From the NCBI GenBank assembly GCA_900542115.1, contig UQMC01000004.1, forward strand, positions 1 through 31,517: a stretch of DNA of 31,517 nt, read 5' to 3'. This document shows, piece after piece, positions 6,755 to 13,800 of this stretch. Source of the DNA: an uncultured Oscillibacter sp. (GTDB lineage: Bacteria > Bacillota > Clostridia > Oscillospirales > Oscillospiraceae). The position numbers were made by a program, and so were the translations under genes. The notes below the pieces were generated by a model that had not been told where the DNA came from, ran no database searches, and saw only the letters and a list, made by a program, of their open reading frames with translations. How positions within the stretch are numbered: the first letter of the stretch is position 1; each line of letters starts with the position of its first letter.

Positions 6755-7017
6755 AAAAATGCACCGGTGAAAACTGCCCCATGCAGATAGGCTATGACGT
6801 TGAAAAATGCGCCGCAATCGAAATGTGCCCGTATCGCACGTGGCCCGTTACCATTGCCGACCGGATCCGGAGCATGACAGACAACGAGCTGGCCGGGGTG
6901 CTGTACAATTTTCACAATGATTACAACACGGAACGTCTTTCTGGCATTTCGACGATGCCAGCAGAATGGCATGAAATTAAAAAATGGCTTGAAACCCCGT
7001 GGGGGGGCAAGCCGTGA
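6751..7017 (+). CDS. 88-aa Cys-containing phage protein
   Basis: Starts in an ATGA overlap with the previous gene. The N-terminus has paired cysteines (CTGENCPMQ; CAAIEMCPY). The middle is IADRIRSMTDNELAGVLYNF and the end is IKKWLETPWGG, a combination seen in many uncharacterised Firmicutes phage and host proteins. No known activity; a small zinc-bound module is likely. Confidence 0.65.
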   Translation: MKKCTGENCPMQIGYDVEKCAAIEMCPYRTWPVTIADRIRSMTDNELAGVLYNFHNDYNTERLSGISTMPAEWHEIKKWLETPWGGKP

Positions 7018-7043
7018 GCGAGGCTCAGAATGGAGGGAATGTG

Positions 7044-7175
7044 ATGGAAAACATTTTGCAAAACTTCGCCAGCGGGCTGTGGATCGTGTTGGGCGTGTAC
7101 TGTTTCTTCGGGCTAAGGATGTGGAACAAGCGGTTCAGCGAACTGTATGACGAGTTGAAGGAGGAGGTGGAGTGA
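7044..7175 (+). CDS. 43-aa single-pass membrane protein
   Basis: ATG 7044 follows GGAGGG at about seven bases. The product has one hydrophobic segment (FASGLWIVLGVYCFFGLRMW) followed by a charged tail (NKRFSELYDELKEEVE). The stop overlaps the next start (TGATG). Possible roles include superinfection exclusion or a membrane anchor; nothing in the sequence decides. Confidence 0.6.
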   Translation: MENILQNFASGLWIVLGVYCFFGLRMWNKRFSELYDELKEEVE

Positions 7176-7663
7176 TGGAGCGATTGACACAACGGCTTAG
7201 GACCGGAGAAGTCCTTATGGCATCAGAGTACGAGGAGAAATACACGGAGCAAGAGTGGATTAGCGTGCTGCAAGACCGCCTCGCCGACTATGAAGATACG
7301 GGGCTGACGCCCGGGGAAGTCAAGTCAATGCAAGAGGAGCACTTTAGCGGTCTGGAAATGGCAAAATTGCACAGCGCGCTCATGGAACTCAAAAAATATC
7401 AAGAAGCCGACAAGGACGGTCGGCTGGTGGTGCTGCCGTGTCAATCCGGAGATCATGTGTTTGCCCTGCTTGATGGCCAAAAGCGTGTGCGAGAATGCGA
7501 AGTTAAATACGCAGTTTTGGACGGTTGGCTGAAAGTTTTATATCTTGCACCAATCGACGACCACGGAAACTTGTATAGTGCGCCATTTGGGGCATTTGGC
7601 CAGTCCATATTCCTCACCCGAGAGGAGGCCGAAGCGGCATTGGAGGCGAAGAAGGATGAGTAA
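7175..7663 (+). CDS. 162-aa phage protein (RLADYEDTGLTP family)
   Basis: Starts at ATG 7175 (TGATG overlap); a GTG three bases upstream is an alternative. The pattern MERLTQRL, RLADYEDTGLTPGEV, then GRLVVLPCQSGDHVFAL, and the C-terminal FGQSIFLTREEAEAAL is widespread in Firmicutes phages, with no known function. The C-terminal half looks like a small beta-barrel. Confidence 0.7.
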   Translation: MERLTQRLRTGEVLMASEYEEKYTEQEWISVLQDRLADYEDTGLTPGEVKSMQEEHFSGLEMAKLHSALMELKKYQEADKDGRLVVLPCQSGDHVFALLDGQKRVRECEVKYAVLDGWLKVLYLAPIDDHGNLYSAPFGAFGQSIFLTREEAEAALEAKKDE

Positions 7664-8249
7664 GGCTGTTATGCTGAGCATCCGCCCCAAGTGGGTGGAG
7701 AAGATCGCCAGCGGCGAAAAGACCATTGAAGTCAGGAAGACCAAGCCGAAGCTGGAAACGCCGTTTAAGTGCTATATTTACTGCACAAATATAAGGCCAT
7801 TCCTTGTGTGGGGAGATGTTTTCCGTGGTGATTGGTTCACAGAGTTTACCCGGATTTCAGGGTATAGCAGAGCAGAAGCGGACAAAATCTGGGACGTTTT
7901 CAACGGGCATATTGCTGGCGAGTTTACCTGTGACCGGATTTATGAGCTTGCGCCCCTCAACCATGCACCGGATGACATAGAAAAGCAAGCCTGCCTGACA
8001 CGGGAAGAAATTGTGAACTACCTAAAGGGAACCGGCTATGGCTGGCATATCTCCGACCTGAAAATCTACGATGCACCGAAAAAGCTGGGGGAGTTTTGGC
8101 GAGACTGTCTGGAATACTCGGAGCTTAGCACAAACTGTTGGTCTTGCGAAAATGTTTGCGGAGATGGTGACGAAACGGACTGCAACACGGACGGGCAGCT
8201 ATATCTTCACCGCGCGCCCCAAAGCTGGTGCTATGTGGAGGAGGGCTGA
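7656..8249 (+). CDS. ASCH/PUA-like domain protein
   Basis: A 197-residue protein. The start at 7656 overlaps the previous gene by eight bases and follows GGAGG; the upstream frame is a shadow. The N-terminus MSKAVMLSIRPKWVEKIASG, then EKTIEVRKTKP, is the classic ASCH-domain beginning (PUA-like barrel, probable RNA or modified-base binding). The pattern continues with YIYCTN and a late DLKIYDAPKKLGEF. A Cys-rich insert near residues 165-180 (NCWSCENVCGDGDETDC) is a possible metal site. ASCH proteins include amidohydrolases and RNA-binding regulators; which applies here is unknown. Confidence 0.75.
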   Translation: MSKAVMLSIRPKWVEKIASGEKTIEVRKTKPKLETPFKCYIYCTNIRPFLVWGDVFRGDWFTEFTRISGYSRAEADKIWDVFNGHIAGEFTCDRIYELAPLNHAPDDIEKQACLTREEIVNYLKGTGYGWHISDLKIYDAPKKLGEFWRDCLEYSELSTNCWSCENVCGDGDETDCNTDGQLYLHRAPQSWCYVEEG

Positions 8250-8251
8250 CA

Positions 8252-8476
8252 ATGGCTGAATATAAAATCTGCTTTAGAGTGGCTGGGGCGTTTGGCGCTC
8301 AAATCAGCTTTGAGGCAAAACCCGGCGTATCCTATGAGGACGCTGCGGCGGCCCTTGACAAAGACAAACTGGCAAAGCTGATATGCCTCGACACCTTGGG
8401 CTACTCCGCAAAGGATATTGAGATTATCACGCCGGAACAGTACGAGGCGGAATTTGGAGGGGATGAGGATGGCTGA
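8252..8476 (+). CDS. 74-aa hypothetical protein
   Basis: The start at 8252 is set by GGAGGAGGG just upstream; the longer frame from 8228 lies within the ASCH gene. A small acidic protein with an alpha/beta look (YKICFRVAGAFGAQISFEA; IEIITPEQYEAEF). No recognised family. Confidence 0.55.
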   Translation: MAEYKICFRVAGAFGAQISFEAKPGVSYEDAAAALDKDKLAKLICLDTLGYSAKDIEIITPEQYEAEFGGDEDG

Positions 8477-8570
8477 ATACATTGAGCGGGAAGCGTGGGT
8501 AAGCGAGGCTATTGCTTGCCCATGGTGCGGGGCCAAGATGGACGGAGGTGCTGGACATGAGGCTGGTTGA
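8469..8570 (+). CDS. 33-aa remnant of a zinc-ribbon protein
   Basis: A short frame overlapping the previous stop. It joins an N-terminal MAEYIEREAW to a C-terminal ACPWCGAKMDGG. Both pieces are typical of the two ends of a longer family of Clostridia phage proteins (the one starting MRLID/YIERE and ending CPxCGAKMDG), so this looks like an internal-deletion remnant that is still in frame. It may be translated; function doubtful. Confidence 0.45.
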   Translation: MAEYIEREAWVSEAIACPWCGAKMDGGAGHEAG

Positions 8571-8847
8571 TGTTGATGATTTGGGCGTGGGCCGGTGCAG
8601 CAAAGATGTTCTCCCTGCGGCGTATTGTGCTGGTTGGAACGGCTTACTTGGCTTGATCGAAAAAGCCCCCACCGTGGATGCCGTGGTCGTGACGCGGTGC
8701 AAAGACTGTAAGCATTTGTGCGTGTGGAATCGAAAAGATATATACGCATTTTGCTCCAAAACAAACATCGCGTTTTTGCCGTTTGAGCTGGACACAAGGA
8801 CATTCTTTTGCAGTTACGGCGAGAGAAAGGACGGCGGGGATGGCTGA
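8557..8847 (+). CDS. 96-aa MRLxDxD-family Cys protein
   Basis: The start at 8557 is eight bases after GGAGG and overlaps the remnant gene. The protein begins MRLVDVDDLGVG, has LIEKAPTVDAVVVTRCKDCKH in the middle and ends FFCSYGERKDGG. This is a common uncharacterised family in Firmicutes phages and host genomes. The CKDC pair plus later Cys residues suggest a zinc ribbon. Function unknown. Confidence 0.7.
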   Translation: MRLVDVDDLGVGRCSKDVLPAAYCAGWNGLLGLIEKAPTVDAVVVTRCKDCKHLCVWNRKDIYAFCSKTNIAFLPFELDTRTFFCSYGERKDGGDG

Positions 8848-8883
8848 TTGCCAGCCGCCCCACGCAACAAAAGGAGGTAAGCT

Positions 8884-9084
8884 ATGGAGGATCGGGACAG
8901 AAAACTTTTGAAAGCCTATGCGGAGAACAACATGAGCATGAAAAAGACCAGCGGCGCGGTTTACCTGCACTACAACTCCATCCGATACCGCTTTCGGCTC
9001 ATTCAGCGGGAAACCGGGCTGGACCCCCGGAATTTTTACGATCTGGAAAAGCTGTTAGCCATGATAGATGCGCAGGGGTCCTGA
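8884..9084 (+). CDS. PucR-type helix-turn-helix protein
   Basis: A 66-residue protein after AAGGAGG. Nearly all of it matches the C-terminal DNA-binding domain of PucR/CdaR regulators: LLKAYAENNMSMKKTSGAVY, then LHYNSIRYRFRLIQRETGLD and a short DLEKLL end. It has no sensor domain, so it probably acts as a bare DNA-binding protein. Position near the end of the early operon suggests a role in switching transcription, with the sigma-region-4-like protein next to it as partner or alternative. Confidence 0.65.
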   Translation: MEDRDRKLLKAYAENNMSMKKTSGAVYLHYNSIRYRFRLIQRETGLDPRNFYDLEKLLAMIDAQGS

Positions 9085-9137
9085 CCCCCTGCATCGGTAG
9101 GTCAAAGGGGAAGGGCACTTCATAAAGGAGGCCCATT

Positions 9138-9356
9138 ATGAAATACCGATACACCGTCCAGCAGCTCAAGAAAATGGAGCAGTGCCGCTATCTCACCGAC
9201 CGGGAGCGGCGCGTGTTCAATCTGGTTTGCCGCCGCGGCTGGGCGATTGAGGATGCGGCAGCAGAGCTGTACTTGTCCCGATCCTCCGTCACCTCCTGCC
9301 TGCGCTCCATCCGGGATAAAGCGGGCATATCCCGCCCAAGCAAAAAGCATCCATAA
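9138..9356 (+). CDS. sigma-region-4 / LuxR-like HTH protein
   Basis: A 72-residue protein after AAAGGAGG. The core LTDRERRVFNLVCRRGWAIE, AAAELYLSRSSVTSCLRSIRDK is a helix-turn-helix of the sigma-70 region 4 / LuxR type. Small proteins of this kind in Firmicutes phages often act as late-gene activators. No region 2 is present, so it is not a full sigma factor. Likely controls the late promoter upstream of the tRNA, or the 9457 gene set. Confidence 0.6.
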   Translation: MKYRYTVQQLKKMEQCRYLTDRERRVFNLVCRRGWAIEDAAAELYLSRSSVTSCLRSIRDKAGISRPSKKHP

Positions 9357-9362
9357 GCCATG

Positions 9363-9406
9363 ACAAGCGGTGTCCTGTGGTACGGTAACCATAGAGCACC
9401 GCTTGT
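9363..9406 (+). terminator. hairpin after the HTH gene, possible terminator
   Basis: ACAAGCGGTG (9363-9372) pairs perfectly with CACCGCTTGT (9397-9406), followed by TTTG. The 10-bp stem with a 24-base loop and short T-tract could terminate or attenuate transcription before the 9457 gene. Confidence 0.45.
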
Positions 9407-9456
9407 TTTGCGCGCGGAAACAGGGGGTGTATTTTTGGAGAAGGAGGAATTTCTCT

Positions 9457-10050
9457 ATGGCTGAATTTGCAAGCAAGGGCGTCGCGGGCACTGCTCTCGG
9501 CACCGGCATTGCCGGTCTGTCTCTGGGCGTCCTGAACTCTCTGGGCGGTCTTGGCGGGATGCTGCTGGGCAATCGCGTCATCCCCTTTGCCGCTGGTATG
9601 GCGGCGGAGGCCGGATGCAGCGAGAACCACACGGTCAACCGCTACGAGCTGTCCATGGTGCAGGAGAACGCCAAGCTCCGCAGCGACATTGCCCTGCGGG
9701 ATGCCAACACCTACCAGGACCAGAAGATGTTGGAGATGTACAAGTACATCGACGGCAAGCTGGGCGAGGTGCATGGTGCGCTGGCTTCTCAGGCGGTCAA
9801 TAATCAGGCCACCAAGGACAGCTTCCAGCTGTTGCAGGAGCGTATGGACTGCTGCAAGAACGAGCTGTGCGGGGCCATTTCCCGGGAGCGGGACGAGCGG
9901 AAGTGCGCTGACAATACCATTGTCACCTACACTAACGCCACCTTTTACCCCAAAATGGTCGCGGACATCACCACCGGCACCGGCACCACGCCCCAGTCCA
10001 CCTATAACCCCCTCCCCGTCTCCACCTGCGGCTGCGGCTGCGGTCGCTAA
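9457..10050 (+). CDS. Gly-rich/coiled-coil/Cys-tail protein
   Basis: A 197-residue protein. The start at 9457 follows AAGGAGGAATT; the longer frame from 9370 crosses the hairpin. Three parts are visible: residues 8-50 are Gly/Ala/Leu-rich with GxxxG-type spacing and could enter a membrane or pack as a glycine zipper; residues about 65-150 are helical (VNRYELSMVQENAKLRSDIA; DQKMLEMYKYIDGKLGEV); the C-terminus ends STCGCGCGR. Cys at 54, 132, 133, 138, 150, 191, 193 and 195. I recall similar proteins in Firmicutes phages but no function. It begins a three-gene set at the end of the early operon. Confidence 0.65.
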   Translation: MAEFASKGVAGTALGTGIAGLSLGVLNSLGGLGGMLLGNRVIPFAAGMAAEAGCSENHTVNRYELSMVQENAKLRSDIALRDANTYQDQKMLEMYKYIDGKLGEVHGALASQAVNNQATKDSFQLLQERMDCCKNELCGAISRERDERKCADNTIVTYTNATFYPKMVADITTGTGTTPQSTYNPLPVSTCGCGCGR

Positions 10051-10067
10051 GAGGCGAAGAGGGAAAA

Positions 10068-10092
10068 AGAGAGGGGCATAGCGCCCCTCTCT
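10068..10092 (+). other. 10-bp stem-loop without T-tract
   Basis: AGAGAGGGGC (10068-10077) pairs perfectly with GCCCCTCTCT (10083-10092) over a five-base loop, between two genes. No T-run follows, so it is more likely an RNA-stabilising or attenuating element than a terminator. Confidence 0.55.
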
Positions 10093-10111
10093 CCCGTCAT
10101 TGGAGGAATCT

Positions 10112-10450
10112 ATGGTAACATTGGATCAGATCAAGCAGGGCGCTGCCCGCTATGTGGACGAGGAATTTACCGGCAAGCTCACCGGCTGGCAGAAATGGGC
10201 CGTTGGCGCCGGGGCTGCTATGGCTCTTGGCAATCTGGACGCCAGCCTTTCCGCCCTCCGTGAGCATCCCGCCGTAAAGGCCCTCGGTGTCTTTGACGAG
10301 GCGGGGAACGTAGATATTGACAAGATCTACGCCTGCCTGAAAACCGAGGCCGCCAAAGGCCCCGTCACAACCAATATCCCCCTGATCGGGAACGTCACGC
10401 TGAATGAAGGGGATGTGGACAAGCTCTACACCCTGATCAAGCAGAGTTAG
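10112..10450 (+). CDS. 112-aa hypothetical phage protein
   Basis: The start at ATG 10112 follows GGAGG; the in-frame TTG at 10100 would lie before that site. N-terminal LDQIKQGAARYVDEEF, then GWQKWAVGAGAAMALGNLDA (mildly hydrophobic, possibly membrane-associated), then HPAVKALGVFDEAGNVDIDK, and a C-terminal IPLIGNVTLNEGDVDKLYTL. The pattern recurs in Firmicutes phages without assigned function. Second member of the 9457-10759 set. Confidence 0.65.
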   Translation: MVTLDQIKQGAARYVDEEFTGKLTGWQKWAVGAGAAMALGNLDASLSALREHPAVKALGVFDEAGNVDIDKIYACLKTEAAKGPVTTNIPLIGNVTLNEGDVDKLYTLIKQS

Positions 10451-10459
10451 GAGGATCGT

Positions 10460-10759
10460 ATGTACGAGATCAAACACTTGGCCGAAGAGATCCGGGAAGA
10501 ACTGGACGATGCCGAGAAGTACGCACGGGAGGCCGTCAAGCACGCCGAGGACCCGGAGGACGCCAGCACCTACGCCGACCTCAGCCGTCAGGAGCTGGGC
10601 CACGCCAATCGGCTCCACGAAATGGCCGTTCGCCATATCGAAAAGGCGAAGGACGCCGGTCACCATCCCACGGAGGCCATGCAGGCCGTCTGGGACTGGG
10701 AGCACGAGCGGATGCTGGACCGCGCCGCCCATGTGAAAACGCTCCTGTCCATGATGTGA
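10460..10759 (+). CDS. 99-aa helical, ferritin-like protein
   Basis: An all-helical protein after GGAGG. EEIREELDDAEKYAREAVKH, then DLSRQELGHANRLHEMAVRH, then WDWEHERMLDRAAHV give a spacing of Glu and His residues that resembles ferritin-like carboxylate-bridged metal sites (E..H pairs). At 99 residues it would form a half-bundle needing dimerisation. A structural role without metal is equally possible. It is the last gene before the convergent terminator. Confidence 0.55.
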   Translation: MYEIKHLAEEIREELDDAEKYAREAVKHAEDPEDASTYADLSRQELGHANRLHEMAVRHIEKAKDAGHHPTEAMQAVWDWEHERMLDRAAHVKTLLSMM

Positions 10760-10773
10760 AAAAGCAGAAAGAG

Positions 10774-10802
10774 ACACCCTCGCCAGACGGCGGGGGTGTT
10801 TT
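10774..10802 (+). terminator. intrinsic terminator between convergent operons
   Basis: An 11-bp stem (10774-10784 with 10789-10799, one G-T pair) over a four-base loop, followed by TTTT. It ends the plus-strand operon 15 bases after the last stop. Read from the other strand it is followed only by CTCTTTCTGCTTTTTC, so it may work weakly in that direction for the late operon. Confidence 0.75.
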
Positions 10803-10803
10803 C

Positions 10804-13800
10804 TCATTTGTAGGGGTTCTTGGCGTTGGTGGTGCAGATAATGTCCCACAGATCCGCCCGGTGCTCCTGACCGGCAAGGGCCGCGCTGGCCTCCGCCTTG
10901 CTGACCCTGCCGTTTCCGTCCGCATCGGCCTTGTCTTTCAGGGAGAAATATTCCTTGGGGGAAAGACCGGAATCATGCGCCTGCTTCACCTTCTCGTAGG
11001 CTTTCCCGCTCATTTTCTCGCTACCGTACTTCTGATACAAGGCCAGAAATTCCCCGGTGGATACGCCGATGTCCCGCTTGGCCGTCTGCGCGTTTTTGAT
11101 CCATGCGGCGCTGGGCTCATACTTGGGGTCCACCTGCTGACGGGCCGTCTCACGCGCATATTTATACACGTTCTGGATGTAATCCGCCTTTTCCGCATTG
11201 CTCATGGACTTGTAGGCGGGCAGCTTCACCGCCGCCTCCACCAGCTCCTTCCGCGTCTGACCCATGGCCTTGGCGTACCGAGTGTATTCCTCGCCGGTCA
11301 TGGTCCGGGTCTCCCCCTTCACCGTATAGGACTTCTCCGCCGCCGCCGGATAAACGGTGCTGTCTCCGGTGGCCTTCGCCAGCCGCCGGATCTCCTGCGT
11401 GGCGGGGCTGTTGTCCTGCGCCTTCAGGAAGCCGGGGGAGAGGAAGGACTGGAACACCCGCTCCGGTGCGGAGCCGTTGGAGACCTCGTTGCCCCACATA
11501 TCCACCATGGGTTGAAGCTGATTCCGTGCGCCGGGGACCTTTTTCGCCGCCCCCTGCAAGAAATAATTCACGTCAGAGGCTACCTGCCCGGAACCCTTTT
11601 CCACATAGCTTTTGCGTACCGTATCATCAAATACGGACGCAACCTTGCTGCCGATGGTGGGGATATACTGTCCGGCGTAGCTGCTGGCCGCTCGGTCAAT
11701 CAGATAGCCAACCTTGTTGTCGGCGTAGCTCCAATAGGAGATCAGGTCATTCAGGGCGGACAGCATGGAGGTTTCCAGCACAACGTCCTGCATCCCCAGC
11801 AGAGAATCCACCAGCGCATCGAAGGTGCTACCGCCCTTCTGAACGGATTCCATGATGGCAGCGCCCGCGAACAGTGGCATTGCCGCCGGGGTCATCCAGT
11901 CCAGCGTGTAGGACTTGTCCCCGATCTGAATAGCATAATCCTGCCCCCCCATGGACTTCTCAAAGGCTTCTTCCTTGTCATCGTCACCGGCCCGGACGTG
12001 GAGCAGACCCTCCGCCGCCAGATAAGCGCCCAGCGCCAGAATACCGGTGCCGGTAAGACCGGATGCAATGGAATCCACGGCATCCGCCGCCGTGCATTTC
12101 CCGGACTTCACGTCAAACATGGCTTCCCAAATTCCCTTTCCAAGCCCCACAGGGCTGTAATCAAGGCCCGTGGTCAGGATATTGGCCGGGGTCTTGCGAA
12201 AGGGGAACAGGGCGTCCGCCACGAAGGAACCTGCCCGTTTTACCGGGTTATCCCCCTCATAGCGGCCAAACTGAGACAGCGCCTCGGAAAGCGCCGTGGT
12301 GTTGCGGTAAGTGGCCTTCTGCGCTTCCTCAATGGCGTAGGCCCGTGCCGCCTCTACGTCTGCGGGTCTGGTGCCCGCGTGGGCCTCTGCCGCCGTCACG
12401 CCCTTGGCTTGCAGTGCTTGGGCGAAGCTGTCCACATAGGCCGCGCGGTTGAAGATCACGTCCTCATAGTCAAGGGCGCGGCTGTTCAGGTCTCCAATGC
12501 CCTGTACGGCGCGGGAGAGAACATCCTCCCCCTTGAACATTTTCCGTTTGCTCTGGATCTCCCGCTTAATGCCTGCCGCCGTAGCGTCAGAATACTTCCC
12601 GCTGCCCATAGCCGCGCTCTGGTCCGTCTCATACTGGCCCTTGGCAAAGGCTTTCAGATCCTTGTCAACATTCACGGCCTTTGTCCGCTGGCTCTGATCC
12701 TTGATGACCGCCCGCTCGATTGCGGTTCCGATGCCGTCCTTGATCTTCCGCGCACCCATCTGAATGGCATTGCCCATGATGTTGCGGATGTGGGTGGTGG
12801 GGTTGGTCAGCATGGATGTGTACCGCCAGAAATTTGCCTTCTCCATGAAGGTGCTGGGGATCTGGTCCGCAATGGAGGTGGTGATAGCGTCCCACGCCGC
12901 CGCCCGCTCCGCGTCCGTCTCTGCCATCAGGTAGTTGGTGGCCAGCTCGTCAGAGAGGGTGAAGCCCGTCACCTTGTCAATGTAGTCCACCCGTGCGCCT
13001 TCCACGTCTCCGCTGTCGGCGGTGTTCTGCCGGGGTGCCCGGTTCTGCCGTGCCGCCCGGTCATTCATCCGGTCTACCAGCCGCCGCAGCGTCAGCAGAC
13101 GGCCCTCCGGCGTCAACCGGTTCATCAGGTTCATGGCCTGCACCATCTGTGCGCTGTCGTGAGCCGCGTCCGCAATGGCCGTTGCCAGCTCAAAGGCGGC
13201 CTTGTGGTCTCCTTCGGAAATGGCAAGGTTGTAGGCGCTGATAGCCTCGGCGGTGTCCGCCTTGGTGATCCGCTGTCCCAGCTCCGCCTTGGCAATGAAG
13301 CTGTTCGCTACCTCACGCCAGCCGTCCCGCGCGATCTTGGCCTGCGCCTGCTGCACGGCGCTCCAGTCCGTCACCACGTCATAGTCGAACGCGCCGTCGG
13401 CAATGGCGTTTTCATACACGGTTGCCATCTCCGGGGAGGTCAGGGGGCTGTTCAGAATGGTGGAGACCGTTTTCTCCACATTCCGCCCGGTATCAGGGTT
13501 CACGACGGGTACTTCGGAGGGGGCGCGGCGCTGGTCATTTTGCACCCGCTCCGCACTGTTAGGATTTACCGGGTGGAACTCCTCGCTTTTGGCCTGCATG
13601 GCGTCAAAGGGCGTGTTCACCGTCCCGGCCTTGGCGTCACCCGGCGTGTCAAACTCCGCCGCACCCCCGTTCTTGACATTTTCCGCCCCCTGTGCTATGC
13701 TATCATTAGCATTGAGGGGACGCGTACCCTCAACAGGGCTTGACACCGCAGAGGAAGCCGTAGGTTCTGGACCTACCAAGCTGGCCTCTGCGGGGGCCAT

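Noticed and set aside
9072..9092. GCAGGGG/CCCCTGC hairpin as terminator
   Set aside because: Seven-base stem without a T-tract, overlapping the stop of the HTH gene; no support for termination.
9408..9435. TTGCGC and TATTTT as a promoter before the 9457 gene
   Set aside because: Weak matches with 16-base spacing; not better than chance in this AT-richer gap.
10756..13743. 995-codon plus-strand frame
   Set aside because: Antisense shadow of the giant ejection protein gene; its translation is low in recognisable domains and the minus-strand frame is longer and well supported.
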